Source: Gammaproteobacteria bacterium (GTDB lineage: Bacteria > Pseudomonadota > Gammaproteobacteria > DSM-19610). Taken from it: a DNA stretch of 11,508 nt. The stretch covers positions 1 to 11,508 of the forward strand of contig JAUXDG010000070.1 of assembly GCA_030618475.1 (NCBI GenBank), in the 5' to 3' direction. Both the position numbers and the translations under genes were made by a program. The notes under the pieces were generated by a model. The model had not been told where the DNA came from. It made no database searches and worked only from the letters and a program-made list of their open reading frames with translations. The first letter of the stretch is position 1; the number at the start of each line of letters is the position of its first letter. Of this stretch, positions 1 through 6,615 are shown piece after piece.

Positions 1-617
1 CTTTTAGCCCGGCTGGCGGCATCCGCCTGGGCTCTCGCCTCATTGAGGCGCCGGATTAAAATAGCCGAATAGGACGGGATCACCAGCAAAGTTACTACAA
101 GCCCAATTGCAAGATCCGCATGCTTTTCCCAATACGGCGTAACAAGAACCACCGCACCAAAACCTAGCAAAGAAGCAGCACCTGACAGATAGAGGAATTT
201 TTCGCCATAACGAAAGCCGTTACCGAGCGTAACCCACAAGAAAACGCCGTACCAAGGAGCACCTATAGGGCCAGTAAGATACAGTGCTACGGAAGTTATA
301 CCGACATCTCCGATCACCGCGATAATTCGCCGTATAACAGAGGGTTCTGGCCACGCCAGGGTAACCAAAAAGAATAAGGCTGAATAAGTCAGAAAACCAA
401 GCACAATCTGAATTCCCACGGTCCACAGTTGCGGCCCGTTTGCTAAAGCTGGCCAGCTGAGAAGAATCCAAACAAGTATTACGGTGGTGATAGCGATCCG
501 GAGCAGCGCCTGCTCTTGTTCTGGCTCGCCACGCCACCCCCGCTCCCGCCCAAAACGGGCGATTAGTGAGAATGGATATTGGATAATCCCTGTGCTCTGT
601 GATCGCTCGACAGCCAT
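1..617 (-). CDS. RpfC-like hybrid sensor kinase, N-terminal membrane domain (partial, cut by left edge)
   Basis: This reading frame stays open from ATG at 617 to the window edge (205 residues). The product begins with a hydrophilic segment rich in Arg and Glu (about residues 1–38). Five or six hydrophobic membrane segments follow, roughly at 41–57, 67–88, 97–115, 120–131, 142–161 and 167–187. The motif WVTLGNGFRYG lies at 128–138 and a charged helix rich in Arg, Ala and Glu closes the visible part, exactly where an HisKA H-box would begin. The same layout and motif occur in the complete kinase at 2416–4989, and both resemble the sensor domain of the DSF receptor RpfC. The kinase part lies outside the window, so its architecture is inferred from the paralogue. 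The start is supported by an AGGGA about 13 nt upstream, which is rather far; the frame is open upstream to a stop at 672–674 but offers no better start. It is divergent from the acyl carrier protein gene. Confidence 0.82.
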   Translation of the reverse strand, partial: MAVERSQSTGIIQYPFSLIARFGRERGWRGEPEQEQALLRIAITTVILVWILLSWPALANGPQLWTVGIQIVLGFLTYSALFFLVTLAWPEPSVIRRIIAVIGDVGITSVALYLTGPIGAPWYGVFLWVTLGNGFRYGEKFLYLSGAASLLGFGAVVLVTPYWEKHADLAIGLVVTLLVIPSYSAILIRRLNEARAQADAASRAK

Positions 618-652
618 TGCTAAGATCTTGTCCCTGGAGTAAAAAATCAGCT

Positions 653-681
653 TTTCTACTTGTAACCAGCACTAGCGACAA
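653..681 (-). promoter_or_regulatory. Candidate sigma70 promoter for the left RpfC-like kinase
   Basis: On the minus strand TTGTCG (676–681) and TAGAAA (653–658) are separated by exactly 17 bp. Each matches four of six consensus bases. A start near 646 would give a leader of about 29 nt. The 118-bp divergent gap must hold promoters for both directions; I found no comparably good plus-strand box, although TTTAAT at 696–701 is a possible -10. This rests on consensus matching alone. Confidence 0.3.
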
Positions 682-735
682 TATGGTTAACATGCTTTAA
701 TTATTCTTTTGTTCTGATGGGTACAAACTTTATTC

Positions 736-990
736 ATGACAAAAATAATGGTTTTTGAGCTTATTGCCAGAGAACAGAAGTGTTCTCCTGCGGATCTCAC
801 ACTGGACACACGCCTGGAAGATCTGGGAATCGATTCACTGAGAGCAATTACCATCCTTTATCAACTGGAAGAACAATTCGATATCGAGGTCCCTAACGAA
901 CGCATCGAAACGATAGTGACGGTAGGGGATATCGTTACCAACATCGATCAGCTGCGACAAAACAGCGACACCGAATGCCACGACGCGTAG
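736..990 (+). CDS. Acyl carrier protein (NodF-like stand-alone ACP)
   Basis: An 84-residue acidic protein with the phosphopantetheine attachment motif GIDSLRAI; Ser34 of the DSL triplet is the expected 4'-phosphopantetheine site. Length and helix pattern fit a stand-alone type II acyl carrier protein, which tethers a growing acyl chain in the cytoplasm. It is clearly divergent from the housekeeping AcpP, whose core reads nearly invariantly ADSLDTVE, so it is a specialised carrier. Its 3' end overlaps the following ketosynthase gene by 16 nt, so the two are almost certainly co-translated and work together. Start at ATG 736 is the first ATG after an in-frame stop at 715–717; no strong ribosome binding site is visible, and an ATG four codons later (748) is an alternative. 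By analogy to NodF–NodE, the pair probably makes a particular acyl chain. The actual product is unknown. Confidence 0.9.
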   Translation: MTKIMVFELIAREQKCSPADLTLDTRLEDLGIDSLRAITILYQLEEQFDIEVPNERIETIVTVGDIVTNIDQLRQNSDTECHDA

Positions 991-2198
991 TTATCACCGG
1001 GCTTGGTGCTGTCTGTGGCCTGGGAACTAGTGTTGACGACTATTGGACGGCGCTGAGCACCGGGCAATCAGCCATAAGACCGTTAGGACGCCTTGGTGAA
1101 GGTACACGAATTTCTATCGGGGCGGTGGTTCCGGATTTTAATCCGGATCAGTATTTCTCTTCCGCTGAACTCCCATTACTGGACCGTTTTTCGCAGTTTG
1201 CCTTGCTGTCCGCGCGGGAGGCCCTTGCAGACGCCGGCCTGGCCGCAGGAGAAGACGCGGTCACCACTGCTGCCGCTATCATCGGGACGGGTTGTGGTGG
1301 CAAGCAGACCGATGAGGAAACCTACGCGCGACTTTACAAGGATCAGAAAACCCGCGCTCACCCGCTTACAATTCCAAAAGGCATGCCCAGCGCAGCCGCC
1401 AGCCTGGTAAGCCAGCACCTGGGAATTAAGGGGCCGGTGTTTTCGGTATCCAGCGCCTGTGCATCCGCTGCCCATGCCGTAATACAGGGGCGTTTAATGA
1501 TTCAGTCGGGTATGGTCAATGTGGCCTTGGTAGGCGGAACCGATGCTCCCTTTACTTATGGCCTGCTGAAGGCCTGGGAAGCATTGCGGGTTGTTTCGAA
1601 CGACACCTGCCGGCCATTTTGCAAGGACCGTTCCGGCATGGTGTTGGGCGAAGGCTCCGGGATGCTGGTGCTGGAATCCGAACAACATGCAGTGCAACGC
1701 GGCACGCGGATCTACGCTGAACTAGCCGGTTGTGGCATGACATCGGATGCCGGGCACATAACCCGTCCCGATGTAGACGGTATTGCGCGCGCAATCAGCA
1801 ACGCACTGAAAGATGCAGGCCTGGCCGCAGATGCTGTGGATTACGTCAATGCGCACGGTACCGGTACTCCAGCTAACGATTCGGCAGAAACTGAGGCACT
1901 ACATCGTGTCTTCGGTGCTCACGCCAACACCTTGGCGGTATCCTCAACCAAGTCGATGCATGGACATGCGCTGGGGGCAGCGAGCGCCCTGGAATTGATT
2001 GCAACGGTACTTGCTATACAGAATAACTTGATACCGCCAACTGCAAACTTCACCATAGCTGGCGACGGGTGTGATCTTGATTATGTGCCCAACCGAGCGC
2101 GCGCGCAACGAATCGACATCGCGATTTCCAATGCCTTTGCCTTTGGTGGTTTAAACACTGTACTGGTGCTGAAGTCCTTGCAACCTGTTCCTTCTTGA
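975..2198 (+). CDS. Beta-ketoacyl-ACP synthase, FabF/NodE type
   Basis: A 407-residue condensing enzyme of the FabF (KAS II) family; it would join an acyl thioester to malonyl-ACP by decarboxylative Claisen condensation in fatty-acid or polyketide chain elongation. The catalytic set is complete: Cys162 in SSACASAAHA, His294 in VNAHGTGT, and Lys326 and His331 in STKSMHGHALGA. The substrate-gate loop near the C-terminus reads NAFAFGGLN rather than the NSFGFGGTN usual in FabF. This variant, the opening VVITGLGAVCGLGT and the STKSMHGHALGA form are, from memory, typical of the NodE subfamily and its relatives in secondary acyl pathways. Length matches full-size FabF. It overlaps the acyl carrier protein gene by 16 nt, so it probably loads that carrier. 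No ketoreductase, dehydratase, thioesterase or acyltransferase is in the window, so reduction steps must come from general FAS or from genes beyond the left edge. The exact chain cannot be read from the sequence. Confidence 0.93.
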   Translation: MPRRVVITGLGAVCGLGTSVDDYWTALSTGQSAIRPLGRLGEGTRISIGAVVPDFNPDQYFSSAELPLLDRFSQFALLSAREALADAGLAAGEDAVTTAAAIIGTGCGGKQTDEETYARLYKDQKTRAHPLTIPKGMPSAAASLVSQHLGIKGPVFSVSSACASAAHAVIQGRLMIQSGMVNVALVGGTDAPFTYGLLKAWEALRVVSNDTCRPFCKDRSGMVLGEGSGMLVLESEQHAVQRGTRIYAELAGCGMTSDAGHITRPDVDGIARAISNALKDAGLAADAVDYVNAHGTGTPANDSAETEALHRVFGAHANTLAVSSTKSMHGHALGAASALELIATVLAIQNNLIPPTANFTIAGDGCDLDYVPNRARAQRIDIAISNAFAFGGLNTVLVLKSLQPVPS

Positions 2199-2349
2199 AT
2201 CTGATCACTTTCAGCAATCACGGTAAATCTTGCATATTGGGCTTCTTACAGCAATACGGTGGCACTACTACCAACCGCCCCGATTATTTCCCCTAGTAGT
2301 CGATCGAATATGCCCGATAGCGGTTATCCAAAATCAAAATAACATATCG

Positions 2350-2378
2350 TTGATGTGTTAAATCCCCGTACATATCAA
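2350..2378 (+). promoter_or_regulatory. Candidate promoter of the complete RpfC-like kinase, embedded in an imperfect dyad
   Basis: TTGATG (2350–2355) and TATCAA (2373–2378) are spaced by 17 bp, each a four-of-six match to sigma70 hexamers; a start near 2385 would leave a 30-nt leader. The two hexamers also sit in an imperfect inverted repeat, TTGATGTG against CATATCAA with one mismatch, so a dimeric regulator could cover the promoter. The surrounding 2199–2415 gap is AT-rich. The evidence is consensus matching only. Confidence 0.35.
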
Positions 2379-2415
2379 TTCAATTTTCCATCACCACGAT
2401 TAGCAATAGTTAACA

Positions 2416-4989
2416 ATGATTAATATATTTGGACTAGCTACACACTTTCACAAAACGCTCACTGCGCGGCCCGATACAGAACACGTACAAGCCTTACTAC
2501 GCATCTTGATGAGCTTCCCCCACCTTCTATATATATTAAGTGTAGATCAATACGCATCTCCTGTAGGAGCGTTCAGCTTACCTTCACTAATGTTAATTTC
2601 ATCCAGCCTGTTTTTTGGTGGAATTGCTTTTCTCGGGCACATAATAATATTTCCCAATACCAATCATGTAAGGCGCTGGATTGGGATCCTCTATGATATG
2701 GTAATTATCGGATTAACTATATTTTCTTTAGGTGATGCTGGTGACCCGGTGTTCGCTATGTACATCTGGGTGGTTATCGGGAATGGTTTCCGTTATGGGA
2801 TCCACTTCTTGTACGGTGCCACCGCGCTGGCTTTGTTATCTTTCTACATCGTTGCATATTTCAGCCCCACATATAGTTCCGATGTTGGATTATTGGTCCT
2901 CGCAACCTTTCTGCTAGGCATGATAATCCCCATATATATTGGCGGTCTCCTCAAAAAGCTCCAACAGAACCTTGCGGCGGCACGTGAAGCGGACCGGCTG
3001 AAAACCCGGTTTCTGAGTAACGTCAGCCACGATTTACGCACCCCTCTCTACGCCATTATGGCGAACTGTGATCTGTTAGCTCGTGAGCCGGGCAATATTA
3101 CCCGTCAATCAAGACGACTTCAGGATATGCAGGAGGCAGCTACCACGCTGAACGGCTTACTGGTCGACCTTCTGGATGTCGCCAGAATTGAGGCTGGACG
3201 GATAAAAATCATGTCTTCCGAATTTAACATGATTGAGTTGCTCGGGCGCGTTACACGATTTAATCAATCTGCTGCCCAGGCCAATGGAACACAGATTTAC
3301 CTGACAGTGGCACCCGGCACACCTGCGCAGGTTTACGGGGATACTCTCCGGCTGGAGCAGGTGCTGAATAATATTGTTTCGAACGCGGTAAAGTATACAG
3401 AAAATGGCGATGTGACGATCTATGCGAAACCCGATATCGATCAGGATACCGGTGTCTGCAACGGCATCGTCTGTTCAGTAAGCGATACCGGCATCGGCAT
3501 GGACCCTGAAGCAATGGGGCGTATATTCTCGCGCTTTGAACAGGCAGACCTTGCCTATGCGAGGCGTTATTCAGGCGCCGGTCTGGGACTGAATATTGCC
3601 AACGAATTGACCGCGCTCATGGGAGGGTCGATTGACGTCAAAAGCGCTAAGGGAGAGGGCTCCTGCTTTACGCTCACCATGCCGTTGCGCGCAGACCAGA
3701 ACTTCGATTTTGACACAGTGTTTGCATCCTGCCGAACACCTGTCGCAGTCATTTGCGGCAATGTGGCGCAGCAGCGCTATTGGGAACAGCTATTTGACGG
3801 CACAACACTACCGAACGCCCAGGTCTTTACGCTACAGGATCTCGCGAGCCGGGTTGAGGCGCCTGCGGGGAACTGTGCAGACTCCACTTTTGTAGTAGTT
3901 GACGGTTGCAGGCTCGACATTGCTATCGATGAAGTCCCCACGCTCACCGATGGCTCATTCAGGAAGCCTCATGGCCCCCGAATACTGGTGAATGCGCCGC
4001 TCGGGTCGGAGGAGGAAGCAAAAGCCCCTGCTGTTTATAAAGACTATCGATGCTGGACAAGCGGTGCAAACCTGGATGATGTCAGGAAAGCGCTCGCTAT
4101 TGCTTATTGGACGACGGGCTCGGAGCCTTCGAGGACGGAAAGCGATGAGGAACTGTGGCCGTGGATGAGTGCGTTGCGGGGCCTGACGGTACTTGTCGCC
4201 GATGACAATGAGCTCAACAGGCACGCCTTGTCCGGTATGCTGGCTTATACCGACGCCCGAGTGGTCGAAGCCAGTGATGGTGCCGATGCCCTGGCCATAC
4301 TGTCCGAAGAACACATTGATATCGCCTTGCTGGATATTCAGATGCCGGAACTGACCGGTGTGGAAGTCATGCGTGCGCAGGCTGGACAGAAACCCGGGAT
4401 GCCGATACCTATGATTGCGCTGACGGCGGACACCACGGAGGAATGCCGTGCAGAGTGCCTGAACGCCGGCGCCAGATCCGTTCTACACAAGCCTGTCGAT
4501 ATGAAAACTTTGTATCGTGAGCTGTATCAGATCGTAACTGGTGCCGATCCGGCGCCTTCCATTCAACTGCGGCGCTGTGCGATAGCTGGACCCGAACCGG
4601 GTTTGATTGATTATGCGTTACTGCACGAACTCGCCGAGACAGGTCAGCAGCCGGATTATGTCGCAACACTGGTGGCATGTTTCAAGCAGGAGGGAAAACA
4701 ACTGCTGCGCGGGCTGAACCATGCATTTAAATTGAGTGAAACAGAAGATAGCCGCACCTTACTTCATCGTCTGAAGGGCATGTGTGGATCCATTGGCGCA
4801 CGTGAGATGGCTGCAGTATGCCAGCAGAGTCTCGCCCTGTCAGATACGGAGTTATGTGCATCCGCGAATAAAATAACAACAGCGCTGTTCCAGCTACATA
4901 ACGACTCGGCCGTATTACTGGATACTTTTTCTGATTCCCCAGCCAGTGCAGCACGCCCGGATTGCCCTGTGGCGCAGTCCTGTTCGTAG
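2416..4989 (+). CDS. RpfC-like hybrid sensor histidine kinase (sensor–HisKA–HATPase–receiver–Hpt)
   Basis: A complete 857-residue membrane hybrid kinase. Residues 1–180 hold several hydrophobic segments and the motif WVVIGNGFRYG (118–128), shared with the kinase at the left edge and with RpfC-type DSF sensors. A short charged linker (180–197) leads to the HisKA domain with phosphorylatable His205 in SHDLRTP. The HATPase domain shows the N box (NNIVSNAVKYT, 318–328), DTGIG (357–361) and GAGLGL (387–392). Residues about 440–565 look like a degenerate receiver: alpha/beta pattern but no clear phospho-Asp in the right context. A true receiver follows (588–705) with Asp640 in LLDIQMPE and Lys692, then an Hpt domain with His784 in HRLKG. 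It can therefore run a full His–Asp–His relay to a separate response regulator; the HD-GYP protein at 6773–7825 is the natural candidate. The start has only a weak ribosome binding site. Its 5' part is noticeably more AT-rich, with many ATA codons. The exact ligand is not known; an acyl signal is inferred. Confidence 0.93.
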   Translation: MINIFGLATHFHKTLTARPDTEHVQALLRILMSFPHLLYILSVDQYASPVGAFSLPSLMLISSSLFFGGIAFLGHIIIFPNTNHVRRWIGILYDMVIIGLTIFSLGDAGDPVFAMYIWVVIGNGFRYGIHFLYGATALALLSFYIVAYFSPTYSSDVGLLVLATFLLGMIIPIYIGGLLKKLQQNLAAAREADRLKTRFLSNVSHDLRTPLYAIMANCDLLAREPGNITRQSRRLQDMQEAATTLNGLLVDLLDVARIEAGRIKIMSSEFNMIELLGRVTRFNQSAAQANGTQIYLTVAPGTPAQVYGDTLRLEQVLNNIVSNAVKYTENGDVTIYAKPDIDQDTGVCNGIVCSVSDTGIGMDPEAMGRIFSRFEQADLAYARRYSGAGLGLNIANELTALMGGSIDVKSAKGEGSCFTLTMPLRADQNFDFDTVFASCRTPVAVICGNVAQQRYWEQLFDGTTLPNAQVFTLQDLASRVEAPAGNCADSTFVVVDGCRLDIAIDEVPTLTDGSFRKPHGPRILVNAPLGSEEEAKAPAVYKDYRCWTSGANLDDVRKALAIAYWTTGSEPSRTESDEELWPWMSALRGLTVLVADDNELNRHALSGMLAYTDARVVEASDGADALAILSEEHIDIALLDIQMPELTGVEVMRAQAGQKPGMPIPMIALTADTTEECRAECLNAGARSVLHKPVDMKTLYRELYQIVTGADPAPSIQLRRCAIAGPEPGLIDYALLHELAETGQQPDYVATLVACFKQEGKQLLRGLNHAFKLSETEDSRTLLHRLKGMCGSIGAREMAAVCQQSLALSDTELCASANKITTALFQLHNDSAVLLDTFSDSPASAARPDCPVAQSCS

Positions 4990-5090
4990 CCAGGAGCCTG
5001 TGCCTGGCAGATGTAACCCTCGTACGCTTTGTAGGTTAAGGTTGTGCGACATGCGCAGCCTGTGAGTCAACCTGACTTGTCACATTATTT

Positions 5091-5744
5091 TCAAATTTTA
5101 TCAGTGCTCTTTAAATACTCTTCCAGTGCGTCGCACGGTGACTTCTGACTGCCGGTGTCAAGGTGTAATTCAAAAAGATTAGTGATTTCCAGGCTGACTT
5201 CTTTCAGCGTCCTGTTGCGTGGTCGACAGAATGATCTCAGCTTTTCCAGCGCTCTCATCCGCGATATGCCGAAGCTAACCATGACCAGTCCAACTGCAAT
5301 ACCCACAATCCCCGAAACTTCCACCGCTCGTACCAGGTTACCGATTTCACCGGCCCGAGCCAGTGCAGTATCAATGGCCAGCTCCACCTGTTTGGGAGTA
5401 ACCGGTTTCACCAGGTAACCCAGGGCGCCGAATCGTGCCGCACGTTGCACAATGGTTTCATCCGAGAATGCGGAAAGCATGAGGAACGGGATCTTCTGTC
5501 GGTGCAGTGTGCTGGCGACGTCAAGACCCGACTTTCCCGGCATCCGGTAGTCGAGAATAACGAAATCAAAGGGATTGGCATCGCACATGGCGATGGCATC
5601 GGAACCCGAGTCTGTGACTGACACCGAAAACCGATCTGCATTGATGCCGCCCTGCAGGAGAAGCCTGATCATCGGGTCATCATCCACAATCAGGATATCC
5701 AGCAGGCGATCCGACACTCTTTTTTTACTATGGTCAGCCGGCAT
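5091..5744 (-). CDS. Response regulator with receiver and ANTAR RNA-binding domain
   Basis: From ATG 5744 this is a 217-residue protein. The receiver occupies about residues 14–125, with the acidic pocket DDD at 21–23, phospho-acceptor Asp65 in FVILDYRMPG, Ser91 and Lys113 in LVKP. A helical linker (about 125–145) joins it to an ANTAR-like three-helix domain (about 145–192), recognised by the GIAVGLVM helix, the RALEKLRSF helix and the LKEVSLEI helix. Proteins of this layout (AmiR/NasR/EutV family) bind paired RNA hairpins and prevent transcription termination in leader RNAs, usually when phosphorylated. It follows the XRE gene by 5 nt, so they form an operon. A TTG at 5774 in frame would add ten residues and overlap the XRE gene; neither start has a clear ribosome binding site, so translational coupling is likely. 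No cognate kinase is next to it other than the RpfC-like proteins. The ANTAR domain is diverged, so the RNA-binding role is likely but not certain. Confidence 0.85.
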   Translation of the reverse strand: MPADHSKKRVSDRLLDILIVDDDPMIRLLLQGGINADRFSVSVTDSGSDAIAMCDANPFDFVILDYRMPGKSGLDVASTLHRQKIPFLMLSAFSDETIVQRAARFGALGYLVKPVTPKQVELAIDTALARAGEIGNLVRAVEVSGIVGIAVGLVMVSFGISRMRALEKLRSFCRPRNRTLKEVSLEITNLFELHLDTGSQKSPCDALEEYLKSTDKI

Positions 5745-5749
5745 GTGGA

Positions 5750-6136
5750 TTACTTGACAAACCTGACGCCGCAACGGTCGAGGTAGACGGCAACCAGGTC
5801 AGGCCGGTGCACCGCACACTGTTTCAACAATTCAAAGAACCTCTTCCTGCTTAGAACAACAACCGATGAAATTTCAGTGATCGCCTGCTCATTTGGTGTT
5901 CCGTCGTCGAGTCCGGCCGTGCTTACCTCGAGAAGCTCGACGGGTGACACTGCCAGCCCCAACGACAAGCGCTCAAGATTATCAATGCCGATATTGTGCT
6001 CACTACGTTCGACAGAGCCAATATATGAGCGGTTCAGGCCACAAAGTTCAGCGAGAACCCCCTGTGAATACGCCCTCCCTAAGCGATACTCACGGACGTT
6101 AAAGCCGATCTTCTCACGTAATTTCGTTAATTCCAT
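5750..6136 (-). CDS. XRE-family helix-turn-helix transcriptional regulator
   Basis: A 128-residue protein with an N-terminal Cro/C1-type helix-turn-helix (about residues 5–70). The recognition region SQGVLAELCGLNRSYIGSVE followed by a NIGIDNLERLS helix closely resembles small XRE regulators such as restriction–modification controller proteins. The remaining C-terminal 50 residues have no recognised domain. The frame is open up to 6298, but the start at 6136 is chosen because GGAGGAGA lies 4 nt upstream of that ATG and because the XRE fold begins immediately after it. It is the first gene of an operon with the receiver–ANTAR gene. It probably binds DNA near its own promoter, perhaps one of the dyads in the adjacent gene-free stretch; no methyltransferase or restriction gene is nearby, so a controller role in restriction–modification is not supported. 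Confidence 0.88.
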   Translation of the reverse strand: MELTKLREKIGFNVREYRLGRAYSQGVLAELCGLNRSYIGSVERSEHNIGIDNLERLSLGLAVSPVELLEVSTAGLDDGTPNEQAITEISSVVVLSRKRFFELLKQCAVHRPDLVAVYLDRCGVRFVK

Positions 6137-6140
6137 GTAA

Positions 6141-6148
6141 TCTCCTCC
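6141..6148 (-). promoter_or_regulatory. Strong ribosome binding site fixing the XRE gene start
   Basis: The minus strand reads GGAGGAGA, 4 nt before ATG at 6136. This is the strongest Shine–Dalgarno sequence in the signalling region and decides between the start at 6136 and a 54-residue longer frame that begins at 6298 and has no such site. Confidence 0.8.
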
Positions 6149-6323
6149 AGTACACGACCCAGTTTCTGTGCCGTGATCCAGTGCATTTGTGCGGAGCCTG
6201 CCGCTGGAACCAACATCTGTATCCTGAAAACGAAGGCTGGTTACAGCGAATGAGTTGAAATTAGGCCAATCCATGGCGTACTGCTCCATTAGTAACATAA
6301 GCCTCTACGCCTGAGACCAGGCC

Positions 6324-6352
6324 ACCGCCGGCGGTCGACGCAACGTTATAAT
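6324..6352 (+). promoter_or_regulatory. Perfect TATAAT box with a palindrome at the -35 position
   Basis: TATAAT at 6347–6352 matches the -10 consensus fully. The -35 position (17-bp spacing, 6324–6329) lacks TTGACA and instead starts the 12-bp perfect palindrome ACCGCCGGCGGT (6324–6335). This arrangement would suit an activator- or repressor-controlled promoter reading toward the RpfG-like gene, with a leader of about 410 nt. A minus-strand use (TATAAC, 6346–6351 read in reverse) is also possible. Evidence is pattern only. Confidence 0.35.
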
Positions 6353-6385
6353 CCCTTTGCTGGCTATCCAGGGGGAGTAGACGGG

Positions 6386-6433
6386 ATGCGTACGAACTAC
6401 CGTCAGTGGGATATCGAGGCATGCGAAGTATGA
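6386..6433 (+). other. Possible 15-codon leader peptide
   Basis: ATG at 6386 follows GGGGGAG (6371–6377) by 8 nt, a plausible ribosome binding site, and reads 15 sense codons to TGA at 6431–6433. The peptide (MRTNYRQWDIEACEV) resembles nothing I recognise. Its stop is 2 nt before another ATG (6436) that opens a 23-codon frame ending at 6507. It lies downstream of the TATAAT box and overlaps the left arm of a dyad, as leader peptides in regulated leaders can. Frames this short occur by chance, so this is tentative. Confidence 0.2.
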
Positions 6434-6450
6434 TAATGCTCATCACACTT
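6426..6450 (+). repeat. Imperfect inverted repeat (9-bp arms, one mismatch)
   Basis: AAGTATGAT (6426–6434) pairs with ATCACACTT (6442–6450) with one A–C mismatch and a 7-nt loop AATGCTC. In RNA it would make a modest hairpin. The loop has A at position 1 and G at position 4, the bases conserved in ANTAR hexaloops, but it is one base too long to be a standard one. Confidence 0.4.
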
Positions 6451-6482
6451 CATAAGGAATGGGCGAATTCAGGACCCAAAGC

Positions 6483-6503
6483 AGCTGTGGGACAGCTAGC
6501 TGT
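6483..6503. repeat. Triple AGCTGT/ACAGCT dyad
   Basis: AGCTGT (6483–6488), a GGG spacer, ACAGCT (6492–6497) and AGCTGT (6498–6503) lie in a row. The last two form a perfect 12-bp palindrome, and the first two a 6-bp inverted repeat. Alternating half-sites like this can be operator sites or alternative hairpins. Confidence 0.45.
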
Positions 6504-6522
6504 ATAGCAACACAAAACCCGA

Positions 6523-6540
6523 TTCAGTTCAAGAACTGAA
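6523..6540. repeat. Perfect 8-bp dyad TTCAGTTC–AA–GAACTGAA
   Basis: Two perfect 8-bp arms separated by 2 bp, about 230 bp upstream of the RpfG-like start. The geometry (18 bp, two half-sites) is typical of an operator for a dimeric helix-turn-helix protein; as RNA it would form a 6–7-bp stem with a small loop. The XRE protein encoded next door is a candidate binder by proximity only. Confidence 0.5.
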
Positions 6541-6590
6541 CAGCCTCTCGCCTGATAAGACCGAATTAACCCGTTAAGGTGCTCGCCATC

Positions 6591-6615
6591 CGGCTTCTCA
6601 GCCGCCAAGCTTTTT
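6591..6615 (+). terminator. Weak terminator-like hairpin with T run in the putative leader
   Basis: CGGCT (6591–6595) pairs with AGCCG (6600–6604) around TCTC. A competing 4-bp stem, GCTT (6593–6596) with AAGC (6607–6610), is followed directly by TTTTT (6611–6615). The stems are short, so intrinsic termination is uncertain, but the mutually exclusive pairing beside a T run is what an attenuator would show. Confidence 0.22.

Noticed and set aside
220..693. A 157-codon minus-strand frame over the left kinase gene
   Set aside because: The frame that encodes the GNGFRYG sensor motif and hydrophobic segments (1–617) is open over the same DNA; this one has no family pattern and ends inside it.
736..2198. 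ACP and ketosynthase as the housekeeping acpP–fabF pair
   Set aside because: The ACP lacks the near-invariant AcpP core, the ketosynthase has the NodE-like loop, and fabG, fabD and related genes are not alongside.
4989..5008. Hairpin GCCAGG–CCTGGC just after the complete kinase gene
   Set aside because: A 6-bp stem with an 8-nt loop and no T run on either strand; too weak to call a terminator.
5745..5774. TTG start for the receiver–ANTAR gene at 5774
   Set aside because: It has no ribosome binding site, would overlap the XRE gene by 25 nt, and the receiver fold starts after the ATG at 5744. It cannot be fully excluded.
5091..6136. XRE–ANTAR pair as a toxin–antitoxin module
   Set aside because: The second protein is a receiver-bearing response regulator with intact phosphorylation residues, not a toxin-like protein.
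6137..6298. N-terminal extension of the XRE protein to 6298
   Set aside because: The extra 54 residues have no XRE-like pattern, and a strong GGAGGAGA sits right before ATG 6136.
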